6,020 bases of DNA from an uncultured Microbacteriaceae bacterium (lineage in GTDB: Bacteria > Actinomycetota > Actinomycetes > Actinomycetales > Microbacteriaceae), in assembly GCA_937896185.1 (NCBI GenBank), contig CALBMG010000057.1, positions 1 to 6,020 on the forward strand. The letters run 5' to 3'. Below are positions 1-5,863 of the stretch, piece after piece. Below the pieces are notes generated by a model. That model did no database searches, was not told the origin of the DNA, and was given only the letters and a program-made list of their open reading frames with translations. How positions within the stretch are numbered: the stretch's first letter is position 1; every line of letters starts with the position of its first letter. A program made the position numbers and the translations under genes.

Positions 1-271
1 GAAGACCCTCGTATGAGCCGATCTCAACCTTGCGGCGAATGTCAGCGGCAACGTCGCGACGGAGGTCACCCTCAACCTTGTAGTTGCCTTCGATGTAGTC
101 ACGAATTGCAACGAGCTGGTCGTCGGTGAGGTCCTTCACGCGAATGCTGCGGTCAATGCCCGTAGCTTCGAGGGTGGCGACGGAACGAGTGCGTCCGATG
201 CCATAGATGTATGTCAAAGCGATTTCCACGCGCTTTTCGCGGGGAATATCGACTCCGGCGAGACGTGCCAT
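1..271 (-). CDS. rpsM: 30S ribosomal protein S13 (uS13), N-terminal 90 codons, cut by window edge
   Basis: S13 sits in the head of the small subunit and contacts the P-site tRNA and the 50S subunit through intersubunit bridges. The translation starts [19 protein letters not shown] and continues with [10 protein letters not shown], the helix-two-turn-helix entry typical of the family, then [10 protein letters not shown] and [13 protein letters not shown]. The family is usually about 120-125 residues. The basic C-terminal tail that reaches the tRNAs therefore lies beyond position 1 and is cut by the window, not by mutation. The ATG start at 269-271 is supported by a strong ribosome binding site AAGGAG (280-285) eight bases upstream. 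The gene follows rpmJ after a 128-bp gap, the usual order. Identity is seen directly in the sequence; no disruption is visible. Confidence 0.96.
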   Translation of the reverse strand, partial: MARLAGVDIPREKRVEIALTYIYGIGRTRSVATLEATGIDRSIRVKDLTDDQLVAIRDYIEGNYKVEGDLRRDVAADIRRKVEIGSYEGL

Positions 272-316
272 GGTGGCTTCTCCTTGGAATTGCAGAGGTC
301 TGTACCGTCATCTGTG

Positions 317-335
317 CGTGGGCCTCTGTCCCACG
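317..335 (-). other. Hairpin in the rpmJ-rpsM spacer
   Basis: Within the 128-bp gap 272-399, bases 317-322 (CGTGGG) pair perfectly with 330-335 (CCCACG) around a 7-base loop. No U-run follows in the transcribed direction, so this is not a classical terminator. It could be a processing or regulatory stem in the leader of rpsM, or it could be chance. The rest of the gap is 55% GC overall, AT-rich next to rpmJ (370-390), and shows no ORF and no convincing promoter pair. Confidence 0.35.
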
Positions 336-399
336 GTGTCCCCCTGTTACGGGATCTGATGCGGCGCTGAAAATATTGAGTTATAAGTTGCGGTACTGC

Positions 400-513
400 T
401 TAGCCCTGGCGCTGCTTGTGGCGAGGGTTTTCGCAGATAACCATGACGTTGCCGTGACGACGAATGACCTTGCACTTGTCGCAGATGGGCTTAACGCTGG
501 GGTTGACCTTCAT
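400..513 (-). CDS. rpmJ: 50S ribosomal protein L36 (bL36), zinc-binding form
   Basis: This is a 37-residue protein beginning [19 protein letters not shown] and ending NPRHKQRQG, which is the normal size for L36. Cys11, Cys14, Cys27 and His32 form the C-x2-C-x12-C-x4-H zinc ribbon, so this is the zinc-binding (C+) form and not the cysteine-free paralogue made under zinc starvation. L36 is the smallest large-subunit protein and binds 23S rRNA near the peptidyl transferase side. The ATG at 511-513 has a good ribosome binding site AGGAG (520-524) six bases upstream, separated by a run of A in the mRNA. The gene lies between infA and rpsM, its standard place. It is a short gene but the identification is secure. 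Confidence 0.96.
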   Translation of the reverse strand: MKVNPSVKPICDKCKVIRRHGNVMVICENPRHKQRQG

Positions 514-541
514 TTTTTTCTCCTGTATTCGCCGGCCTCGT

Positions 542-559
542 ACCCGAAGGTGTTCGGGT
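542..559 (-). other. Hairpin in the infA-rpmJ spacer
   Basis: Bases 542-548 (ACCCGAA) and 553-559 (TTCGGGT) form a perfect 7-bp stem with a 4-base loop, placed 17 bases after the infA stop codon and upstream of the rpmJ ribosome binding site. In the transcript the stem is followed by a GC-rich stretch, not a U-tract, so strong termination is unlikely. An RNA-processing or mRNA-stabilising role between two very short genes is possible; this is inference. Confidence 0.4.
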
Positions 560-576
560 CGTTCCTTACCTTGTGG

Positions 577-798
577 TTATTTGTATCGGTAGACGATACG
601 TCCACGCGAAAGGTCATAGGGGCTGAGCTCTACGATTACGCGGTCCTCGGGGAGGATGCGGATGTAGTGCTGGCGCATTTTGCCCGAGATGTGTGCGAGA
701 ACGATGTGTCCGTTAGCAAGTTCAACGCGGAACATCGCGTTGGGAAGTGCCTCGACAACCGATCCCTCGATCTCGATTACGCCGTCTTTGTTAGCCAT
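577..798 (-). CDS. infA: Translation initiation factor IF-1
   Basis: IF-1 binds the 30S A site during initiation and helps IF-2 and IF-3 select the initiator tRNA. The 73-residue product ([20 protein letters not shown]...) matches the standard IF-1 length of about 72. It shows the single S1-like OB fold: [16 protein letters not shown] (12-27), [13 protein letters not shown] (30-42) with the conserved HISGKMR segment, and a C-terminal [12 protein letters not shown] (62-73). The ATG at 796-798 has only a weak ribosome binding site (TGGAAAT), in contrast to the strong sites of rpmJ and rpsM. Upstream is a 112-bp gap after adk holding a possible promoter, so the gene may be transcribed partly on its own. 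The map gene that often precedes infA in actinobacteria is not here. Confidence 0.97.
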   Translation of the reverse strand: MANKDGVIEIEGSVVEALPNAMFRVELANGHIVLAHISGKMRQHYIRILPEDRVIVELSPYDLSRGRIVYRYK

Positions 799-874
799 AT
801 TTCCATTCAGTGGAGTTGTAACCGCAAGTCATGCGGCGGAGCGCACACCACAAAGGCGCGACACACCAATTTAA

Positions 875-903
875 ACTGTACGGCACGACGCCGTTCAGCG
901 CAA
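875..903 (-). promoter_or_regulatory. Possible sigma-70-type promoter for infA
   Basis: On the minus strand TTGCGC (898-903) is followed after exactly 17 bases by TACAGT (875-880), which keeps TTG of the -35 box and four of six bases of the -10 box. This would start transcription near 868 and give a leader of about 70 bases before infA. The gap 799-910 is 54% GC and contains no ORF of its own. Two small stems (822-836 and 880-894) lie in it; the second overlaps the spacer of the proposed promoter. The call rests on motif matching alone. Confidence 0.33.
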
Positions 904-910
904 GTGAGGG

Positions 911-1495
911 TTATACTCCCCCGATTCCACGCTCGGCGAGCGCGGAAACAATTCTGTTCGTAACCTCGGCAACGTCACCGATTCCGTCAACCGATACAAG
1001 GATCTCGCGACGCTTGTAGATGTCGATTAGCGGTGCGGTCTCTGCGGCATACACGTCAAGGCGGGCACGAACGACCTCGTCGGTGTCGTCTGCACGGCCC
1101 TGGTCGAGTGCACGCAAACGGATGCGTTCGATGACGATTTCCGGGTCTGCAACCAACTCGACGACGACATCAAGTTTCTGGTCGTTGTCGGCGAGCATCG
1201 CATCGAGTGCGGTGACCTGGTCGGCGGTACGGGGGTACCCATCGAGAAGAAACCCGGGTGCGCAGTCGGCGTGGGTCAGACGGTCCGCCACGAGTGCGTT
1301 CGTCAACTCGTTCGGCACGTACGCGCCACGGTCCATGTATGACTTGGCTTCGATTCCCAGCGGGGTTTCGTCGCGCACATTCGCACGGAAAATATCACCG
1401 GTCGAGATTGCGGGAATACCGAAGGTTTCCGCAAGAAGGACGGCCTGGGTTCCCTTACCTGCGCCGGGAGGGCCCACGAGAAGCATGCGCACCAT
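911..1495 (-). CDS. adk: Adenylate kinase (short form)
   Basis: Adenylate kinase catalyses the reversible reaction ATP + AMP = 2 ADP in the cytoplasm. The 194-residue protein carries the P-loop GPPGAGKGT (8-16), the AMP-binding segment AISTGDIFR (29-37), the kinase signature FLLDGYPRT (82-90), and the arginine-rich region GRADDTDEVVRARLDVY (133-149) that closes over ATP. The LID is the short type: there is no inserted zinc-finger region and the only cysteine is Cys78. The length fits the short actinobacterial enzymes of about 180-195 residues. The ATG (1493-1495) shares its first base with the secY stop (TAATG), implying translational coupling, with GAGGGG eleven bases upstream inside secY. 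The C-terminus ends IGGV before TAA at 911-913. Pairing with secY is a long-conserved arrangement. Confidence 0.97.
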   Translation of the reverse strand: MVRMLLVGPPGAGKGTQAVLLAETFGIPAISTGDIFRANVRDETPLGIEAKSYMDRGAYVPNELTNALVADRLTHADCAPGFLLDGYPRTADQVTALDAMLADNDQKLDVVVELVADPEIVIERIRLRALDQGRADDTDEVVRARLDVYAAETAPLIDIYKRREILVSVDGIGDVAEVTNRIVSALAERGIGGV

Positions 1496-2820
1496 TACTT
1501 GAGCAACCCCTCGTAGTGACGCTGCTGAAGTTGGGCGTCAATCTGCTTGACGGTCTCAAGCCCAACACCGACGATGATGAGGATCGAGGTTCCACCGAAG
1601 GGGAAGCTCGAGTTCGCACCAATGGTCGCCAACGCAATCAGCGGGATGAGTGCAACGATTCCGAGGTACAGAGAACCGGGAAGAGTCACGCGGGTCAACA
1701 CGAAGTCGAGGTATTCCGCAGTGGGACGACCCGCACGGATGCCAGGAATGAACCCACCGTACTGCTTCATGTTGTCGGCGACCTCAACCGGGTTGAAGGT
1801 GATGGCCACATAGAAGTAGGTGAAGCCCACGATCAGCAGGAAGAACATGGCCATGTACAGCGGGTTATCACCGCTGGTGAGGTTGTTCTGGATCCAGACA
1901 ATCCAGTCTGCAGCGGTTTCGCCCGCGGCAGGCTGGTTGAACTGTGCGATGAGTGCGGGCAAGTACAACAGCGACGAGGCGAAGATCACGGGAACCACAC
2001 CGGCCTGGTTGACCTTGATGGGGATGTACGTGTTCGTGCCGCCGTAGGTGCGGCGTCCGACGACGCGCTTTGCATACTGCACCGGGATGCGGCGCTGCGA
2101 CTGCTCGACAAACACAACCGCGGCCATGATGAGGATTCCGATGCCAACAACGAGCAAGAAGACGTTGAAGCCTTCGCTGTTCGCAATCGCCCACAGCGAG
2201 GTCGGGAAACCGGCAGCGATCGAGGTGAAGATGAGGAGCGACATTCCGTTACCGATGCCACGCTCGGTGAGGATCTCACCAAACCACATGATGAGGCCGG
2301 TACCGGCGGTCATGGTGATGACCATGAGCAGAACGGTGTACCACGAGTCGTTGACGATCAGCTGCGAACATTCGGCGATACCGGTGTTCGAGCCGAACAG
2401 CGCGCCGCTGCGGGCGACGGTCACCAGAGTGGTCGACTGCAGAACGCCCAGACCCAGAGTCAGGTAACGGGTGTACTGGGTCAGCTTGGCCTGGCCAGCC
2501 TGGCCTTCCTTGTGCAGTGTCTCGAAGTGAGGAATGACGACGCGCAGCAGCTGGGTGATGATCGATGCCGTAATGTACGGCATGATTCCCAGCGCAAAAA
2601 TTGACAGCTGGAGCAGTGCTCCACCGCTGAAGAGGTTGACCAGCTCGTAGAGGCCGGTGGTTCCCGCGTTGCCGTTCAGACACGCCTGAACATTGGCGAA
2701 GTCAACAAACGGAGCGGGGATGAATGACCCGAGGCGGAACAGCACAATAATGCCGAGAGTGAAACCGATCTTGCGGCGAAGATCGGGGGTTCCCATAATG
2801 CGTCGAATTGCACCGAACAC
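1495..2820 (-). CDS. secY: Preprotein translocase subunit SecY
   Basis: SecY is the ten-helix channel of the SecYEG complex in the cytoplasmic membrane; it passes unfolded proteins driven by SecA and inserts membrane proteins with the ribosome. The 441-residue product has the usual length. Visible landmarks are the first membrane segment LGIIVLFRLGSFIPAP (22-37), the plug and second helix around LFSGGALLQLSIFALGIMPY (63-82), WFGEILTERGIGNGMSL (179-195), the cytosolic loop QSQRRIPVQYAKRVVGR (240-256) that docks SecA or the ribosome, FNPVEVADNMKQYGGFIPGI (342-361), and the C-terminal QLQQRHYEGLLK tail (430-441). The start is GTG (2818-2820), giving the family-typical MFGAIRR opening. It is set apart from rplO by an 89-bp gap containing a terminator-like stem, and coupled to adk by TAATG. 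Confidence 0.97.
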   Translation of the reverse strand: MFGAIRRIMGTPDLRRKIGFTLGIIVLFRLGSFIPAPFVDFANVQACLNGNAGTTGLYELVNLFSGGALLQLSIFALGIMPYITASIITQLLRVVIPHFETLHKEGQAGQAKLTQYTRYLTLGLGVLQSTTLVTVARSGALFGSNTGIAECSQLIVNDSWYTVLLMVITMTAGTGLIMWFGEILTERGIGNGMSLLIFTSIAAGFPTSLWAIANSEGFNVFLLVVGIGILIMAAVVFVEQSQRRIPVQYAKRVVGRRTYGGTNTYIPIKVNQAGVVPVIFASSLLYLPALIAQFNQPAAGETAADWIVWIQNNLTSGDNPLYMAMFFLLIVGFTYFYVAITFNPVEVADNMKQYGGFIPGIRAGRPTAEYLDFVLTRVTLPGSLYLGIVALIPLIALATIGANSSFPFGGTSILIIVGVGLETVKQIDAQLQQRHYEGLLK

Positions 2821-2824
2821 GAGG

Positions 2825-2830
2825 CCTCCT
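2825..2830 (-). promoter_or_regulatory. Strong ribosome binding site deciding the GTG start of secY
   Basis: The minus strand reads AGGAGG, a perfect anti-16S match, four bases before the GTG at 2818-2820. The first ATG in the frame is codon 9 and has no such site upstream, so GTG is the chosen start. The spacing is slightly short but acceptable. Confidence 0.8.
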
Positions 2831-2873
2831 GTGAATCTGTGGCCGCAGTAAGCGACCTTCTAAAGGTAGCGGA

Positions 2874-2903
2874 AAAGGGCCGGGGTGTTACCCCCGGCCC
2901 TTT
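2874..2903 (-). terminator. Terminator- or attenuator-like hairpin between rplO and secY
   Basis: Bases 2874-2885 (AAAGGGCCGGGG) pair perfectly over 12 bp with 2892-2903 (CCCCGGCCCTTT), closing a 6-base loop. The stem begins six bases after the rplO stop codon. In the transcribed direction its 3' arm ends CCCTTTT and is followed by CC, so the U-run is only four bases long. This fits a partial intrinsic terminator that lowers secY-adk transcription relative to the ribosomal protein genes, or an RNA-processing stem. A second small stem (2855-2859 with 2863-2867) follows. No clear secY promoter was found downstream of it, which favours attenuation with readthrough. Confidence 0.75.
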
Positions 2904-2909
2904 CAGCAA

Positions 2910-3566
2910 CTAGGCGATTGAACCGCCAGCGGCAACAATCTTCTGCTCTGCCGAGCGCGAGACCTTGTCTACGCGAACGTTGAGCTTTACCGAGATGTCA
3001 CCGTCTCCGAGGACCTTGACCTTCTCGTTCTTGCGAACTGCACCCTTGGCCACGAGGTCAGCAACGGTTACGTCGCCACCAGTGGGGTAGAGCTCGGCCA
3101 GGCGAGCCAGGTTAACAACCTGGTACTCGACACGGAAGGGGTTGGTGAAACCGCGAAGCTTGGGAGCGCGCATGACGAAGTCAAGCTGACCACCCATGAA
3201 GCCTGCCTTGACCTGGTAACGAGCCTTCTGACCCTTGGTACCACGACCTGCAGTCTTACCCTTCGAACCTTCACCACGACCAACGCGAGTGCGTTCCTTC
3301 TTGGATCCAGCTGCGGGGCGCAGGTGGTGAAGCTTCAGAACCTGAACCTTCTCGGCCTTCTCGGCAGCCTTTGCAGGAGCCTTCTTTGCGGCAGCCTTGG
3401 GAGCAGCAGCTTCCTCGGTTGCGGCAGCAGCCTTAGGTGCAGCAGCCTTGGCGGGAGCCTTGGCAGCAGCAGCCTTCGGAGCAGCAGCCTTTGCCGGTGC
3501 CTTCTCTGCGGCGGGAGCCTTGGCAGCAGCAGCCTTCGCTGCGGGAGCCTTCTTTTCTTCAGCCAT
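2910..3566 (-). CDS. rplO: 50S ribosomal protein L15 (uL15) with a long Ala/Lys/Pro-rich N-terminal tail
   Basis: L15 is a late-assembling large-subunit protein that threads a flexible arm into 23S rRNA. The core starts near residue 74 ([11 protein letters not shown]) and has [19 protein letters not shown] (95-113), [26 protein letters not shown], and the C-terminal signature [13 protein letters not shown]...EQKIVAAGG (185-215). Core length is about 145, the normal size for the whole protein, so residues 1-73 are an addition. This tail contains 40 Ala, 16 Lys, 8 Pro and 7 Glu, resembling histone-H1-like tails, and is predicted disordered. It includes an exact 14-residue tandem repeat. Similar tails occur in some Microbacteriaceae L15 proteins (from memory). 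The ATG overlaps the rpmD stop as TAATG, with GAGG ten bases upstream. No in-frame start with a good ribosome site lies at the core boundary, which supports the long form. Confidence 0.96.
   Translation of the reverse strand: MAEEKKAPAAKAAAAKAPAAEKAPAKAAAPKAAAAKAPAKAAAPKAAAATEEAAAPKAAAKKAPAKAAEKAEKVQVLKLHHLRPAAGSKKERTRVGRGEGSKGKTAGRGTKGQKARYQVKAGFMGGQLDFVMRAPKLRGFTNPFRVEYQVVNLARLAELYPTGGDVTVADLVAKGAVRKNEKVKVLGDGDISVKLNVRVDKVSRSAEQKIVAAGGSIA
3420..3503 (-). repeat. Two tandem 42-bp units encoding [14 protein letters not shown] in the L15 tail
   Basis: Residues 22-35 and 36-49 of L15 are identical ([14 protein letters not shown]). Comparing the two 42-bp copies (3462-3503 and 3420-3461), I count 35 of 42 identical bases, and all seven differences fall at third codon positions. 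The peptide repeat is therefore kept while the DNA has drifted, which suggests an old duplication held by selection on the protein. Confidence 0.85.
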
Positions 3567-3748
3567 TAGTCAATTTCCTCGACTTTCACAAGGTGAGCGA
3601 CGGTACGAACGTAACCGCGGTTAACGGCGTCGTCCGGACGGACAACCGTCTGGCCGATGCGCTTCAGTCCGAGGCTGCGCAGCGTCTCGCGCTGGTACTG
3701 CTTCTCGCTGATGACGGACTTGATCTGGGTGACCTTGAGCTGAGCCAT
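3566..3748 (-). CDS. rpmD: 50S ribosomal protein L30 (uL30)
   Basis: L30 is a small large-subunit protein that binds 23S and 5S rRNA surroundings. The 60-residue product reads [20 protein letters not shown], then [19 protein letters not shown] and [16 protein letters not shown], which matches the one-domain bacterial L30 in length and in the conserved [12 protein letters not shown] (26-37) and [12 protein letters not shown] segments. The ATG (3746-3748) shares a base with the rpsE stop, and its stop shares a base with the rplO start, so both junctions are TAATG. This gives a three-gene coupled chain. No alternative identity is plausible. Confidence 0.96.
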   Translation of the reverse strand: MAQLKVTQIKSVISEKQYQRETLRSLGLKRIGQTVVRPDDAVNRGYVRTVAHLVKVEEID

Positions 3749-4416
3749 TACGCACCTGCCTTCGCGTCAGCCTCTGCGCGCACCAGGCGAGCGGGGGCAA
3801 CTTCCTCGAAGCTCAGACCACGACGAGCGGCAACTGCGCGAGGCTCTTCGAGCATCTTCAGTGCAGCAACGGTGGCGTGAACAATGTTGATGGTGTTCGA
3901 CGAACCGAGCGACTTGCTGAGGATGTCGTGGACACCAGCAGCCTCGAGGACGGCGCGAACGGGACCACCGGCGATAACACCGGTACCAGCAGCAGCGGGG
4001 CGGAGCAGAACTACACCAGCTGCGGCCTCGCCCTGAACGGGGTGAGGGATGGTTGCGCCCGAGCGGGGAACGCGGAAGAAGTTTTTCTTTGCTTCCTCGA
4101 CACCCTTCGAGATCGCGAGGGGAACCTCACGAGCCTTACCGTAACCAACGCCGACCATACCGTTACCGTCACCGACGACAACCAGAGCGGTGAACGCAAA
4201 GCGACGACCACCCTTGACTACCTTCGATACACGGTTGATGGCGACGACCTTCTCTACGAAGGGGCTCTTCTCAACCTCGCGGGGAGCGCGGTCACGACCG
4301 CCACGTCCGCCACCGCGGTTGTCACGGCCACCGCGACCGCGCGAAGCGGTCTCTTCAGCCTCAGGTGCCACAGTTTCCTCAGCAGCCACAGCTTGCTCCT
4401 TAGTGTTTTCGCTCAC
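3748..4416 (-). CDS. rpsE: 30S ribosomal protein S5 (uS5) with an acidic then RGG-rich N-terminal extension
   Basis: S5 lies at the mRNA entry channel and helps decoding accuracy and mRNA unwinding. The conserved domains are [19 protein letters not shown] (57-75), [19 protein letters not shown] (81-99) and the C-terminal [18 protein letters not shown] (144-161) with [13 protein letters not shown] (171-183). Before the core there are about 50 extra residues: an acidic stretch (3-23, Glu-rich) and then [19 protein letters not shown] (25-43), an arginine-glycine tract of the type that binds RNA in other proteins. E. coli S5 is about 167 residues; here it is 222. The start is GTG (4414-4416), overlapping the rplR stop by four bases (GTGA) with AGGG eight bases upstream. 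Extended S5 tails are known in actinobacteria (from memory); the function of this one is inference. Confidence 0.96.
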   Translation of the reverse strand: MSENTKEQAVAAEETVAPEAEETASRGRGGRDNRGGGRGGRDRAPREVEKSPFVEKVVAINRVSKVVKGGRRFAFTALVVVGDGNGMVGVGYGKAREVPLAISKGVEEAKKNFFRVPRSGATIPHPVQGEAAAGVVLLRPAAAGTGVIAGGPVRAVLEAAGVHDILSKSLGSSNTINIVHATVAALKMLEEPRAVAARRGLSFEEVAPARLVRAEADAKAGA

Positions 4417-4772
4417 AGTGTCAGCCCTGCCTCTCGTGCGCCTTCAGCAACGGCAGCAACGCGGCCGGCGTAGCGGTTACCGCCACGGTCGAAGACGACA
4501 GCAGTGATGCCAGCCTTCTTGGCGCGCTCGGCAACGAGTTCACCAATCTTGCGGGCCTTGGCCGACTTGTCCTCGGTCGACACACGGAAGTCTGCTTCCA
4601 TGGTCGAAGCCGAAGCCAGGGTGTGACCCTGGGTGTCGTCGACGATCTGCACGAACAGGTGACGTGCCGAACGGGTTACAACGAGGCGGGGACGTGCCGG
4701 GGTTCCGCTGATCTTCTTACGAAGACGGAAGTGGCGACGTGCGCGCGAAACGGACTTTGACTTTACAGCCAT
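4413..4772 (-). CDS. rplR: 50S ribosomal protein L18 (uL18)
   Basis: L18 binds 5S rRNA and carries it into the central protuberance of the large subunit. The 119-residue product is of normal length. It has a basic N-terminal arm ([20 protein letters not shown]), [20 protein letters not shown] (23-42), [14 protein letters not shown] (44-57) and the C-terminal [20 protein letters not shown] (94-113), all family hallmarks. The ATG at 4770-4772 lies two bases after the rplF stop, with only a weak ribosome site, so translation probably depends on ribosomes finishing rplF. It overlaps rpsE by four bases at its 3' end. Confidence 0.97.
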   Translation of the reverse strand: MAVKSKSVSRARRHFRLRKKISGTPARPRLVVTRSARHLFVQIVDDTQGHTLASASTMEADFRVSTEDKSAKARKIGELVAERAKKAGITAVVFDRGGNRYAGRVAAVAEGAREAGLTL

Positions 4773-4774
4773 GA

Positions 4775-5311
4775 TTACTTACCAGCCTTTCCGGCCTTGC
4801 GGCGGACAACTTCGCCGGCGTAACGAACACCCTTGCCCTTGTAAGGCTCAGGCTTGCGCAGCTTGCGAAGGTTGGCAGCAACCTCACCGACGGCCTGCTT
4901 CGAGATGCCGCTGACGATGACCTTGTTGTTGCCCTCGACGGTCAGGGTGATACCTGCAGGAGGCTCAATCGCGATGGGGTGCGAGTAACCGAGAGCGAAC
5001 TCGACGCCTTCACCCTTCTGTGCGACACGGTAACCGGTACCCACGATCTCGAGGCCCTTGGTGTACCCAGCGGTGACACCGATGATGTCGTTCGCGATCA
5101 GGGTACGAGTGAGGCCGTGGAGCGAACGCGAGAGGCGCTCGTCGTCGGGACGAGTGACCAGAACCTGGTTGCCGTCGACAGCGACCTGAATGGGGGCTGC
5201 GATAGCGATAGTGAGTTCACCCTTGGGGCCCTTGACGGTGACAACCGAGTCAGCAACGCTGACGGTAACACCGGCGGGGATTTCTACGGGGAGACGACCA
5301 ATACGTGACAT
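4775..5311 (-). CDS. rplF: 50S ribosomal protein L6 (uL6)
   Basis: L6 sits near the factor-binding site, next to the sarcin-ricin loop. The 178-residue product is the standard length. It shows two repeated L6 folds: the first from [17 protein letters not shown] through VKGPKGELT (27-34) and [18 protein letters not shown] (63-80), the second from [15 protein letters not shown] (82-96) to the signature [11 protein letters not shown] (154-164). It ends in the basic tail RRKAGKAGK. The ATG at 5309-5311 follows the rpsH stop after six bases and lacks a clear ribosome binding site, consistent with coupled translation. It belongs to the tightly packed rpsH-rplO run. Confidence 0.97.
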   Translation of the reverse strand: MSRIGRLPVEIPAGVTVSVADSVVTVKGPKGELTIAIAAPIQVAVDGNQVLVTRPDDERLSRSLHGLTRTLIANDIIGVTAGYTKGLEIVGTGYRVAQKGEGVEFALGYSHPIAIEPPAGITLTVEGNNKVIVSGISKQAVGEVAANLRKLRKPEPYKGKGVRYAGEVVRRKAGKAGK

Positions 5312-5317
5312 AGCGAA

Positions 5318-5716
5318 TTACCACACATAGGCGAGGACTTCCCCACCTACGCCCTTCTTCTTGGCCTCACGGTCGGTCAACAGACCCGAGGAAGTGGACA
5401 GGATGGCAATACCGAGGCCACCGAGAACGGTGGGGATTTCGGTGGACTTCGCGTACACGCGAAGACCGGGCTTGGACACACGAGTCAGGCCGGCTACTGC
5501 CGACTTGCGCTCCTGGCCGTACTTGAGGGTGATAACGAGGTTTTCGCCAACGCGAGCGGGCTCGAGCTTCCAGTCGGCAACGTAACCTTCACGCTTCAGG
5601 ATCGAGGCAATACCAGCCTTGATCTTGCTTGCGGGAAGAGTCACACTGTCGTGGTGTGCACGCGACGCGTTGCGCAGACGGGTCAGCATGTCTGCGATCG
5701 GATCGGTCATCGTCAT
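5318..5716 (-). CDS. rpsH: 30S ribosomal protein S8 (uS8)
   Basis: S8 is a primary 16S rRNA-binding protein. In E. coli it also represses the spc operon by binding the rplE mRNA; that site would lie outside this window. The 132-residue protein begins [18 protein letters not shown] (1-18), includes [15 protein letters not shown] (82-96) and [20 protein letters not shown] (99-118), and ends [13 protein letters not shown]; these are family signatures and the length is normal. The ATG at 5714-5716 is chosen over the ATG two codons later (5708-5710) because MTMTDP is the usual actinobacterial start; GAGGAAGG lies ten bases upstream. No break or odd residue is seen, but the DNA just upstream (5717-5821) has a distinctly higher GC content. 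Confidence 0.96.
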   Translation of the reverse strand: MTMTDPIADMLTRLRNASRAHHDSVTLPASKIKAGIASILKREGYVADWKLEPARVGENLVITLKYGQERKSAVAGLTRVSKPGLRVYAKSTEIPTVLGGLGIAILSTSSGLLTDREAKKKGVGGEVLAYVW

Positions 5717-5773
5717 GGCCTGGTGGCCTTCCTCGCCGTGGTATCCCTGCGGACCTGCGGCGCCTTTGGTAGT

Positions 5774-5794
5774 CGCCCGGCGTGCGCCCGGGCG
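5774..5794 (-). other. GC-rich hairpin between rpsN and rpsH
   Basis: Bases 5774-5780 (CGCCCGG) pair perfectly with 5788-5794 (CCGGGCG) around a 7-base loop. It sits in the 105-bp spacer between the rpsN stop and the rpsH start. No U-run follows. It may be an mRNA-processing or regulatory stem, but the spacer is 72% GC, so chance pairing is fairly likely. Confidence 0.35.
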
Positions 5795-5821
5795 GGTTGT
5801 GCTGGCTGTCGATCTGGTCGG

Positions 5822-5863
5822 TTACCAACTGGACTTGGTGATGCCGGGCAGCTCACCGCGGTG
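5822..5863 (-). CDS. rpsN: 30S ribosomal protein S14 (uS14), C-terminal fragment only
   Basis: On the minus strand codons 5863-5822 read H-R-G-E-L-P-G-I-T-K-S-S-W and TAA, the ending of the short zinc-binding S14 proteins (about 61 residues, usually ...REMAHRGELPG..KSSW). The place directly upstream of rpsH is the normal one for this gene in many actinobacteria. Before the His codon the frame stays open but gives RIFHAGHR, which does not match S14: the expected REMA and the CxxC zinc-knuckle residues are absent. The match therefore stops near 5863, where the DNA turns into a different sequence. The truncation is best explained by a junction, not by decay of the gene, because S14 is essential. 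Confidence 0.8.
   Translation of the reverse strand, partial: HRGELPGITKSSW

Noticed and set aside
272..399. TATAAC near 381-390 as a promoter for rpsM
   Set aside because: No -35-like element lies 16-18 bases upstream.
211..963. Plus-strand open frame of 250 codons over rpsM, rpmJ, infA and their gaps
   Set aside because: It crosses three well-identified minus-strand genes and shows no recognisable domain; best seen as a chance frame.
1258..2604. Plus-strand open frame of 448 codons opposite secY and the start of adk
   Set aside because: It is the mirror of highly conserved secY codons. The translation is charged, repetitive and low in hydrophobic residues, with no domain and no ribosome site; long antisense frames are common opposite GC-rich genes.
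2821..2873. A separate secY promoter after the stem-loop
   Set aside because: Only weak -10-like bases were seen, with no matching -35 at a normal distance.
3324..3624. Plus-strand frames rich in Leu/Ser/Gly or Ala opposite the L15 tail, resembling a signal or membrane peptide
   Set aside because: They are the complement of the Ala/Lys/Pro repeat of L15, so the low complexity is a by-product.
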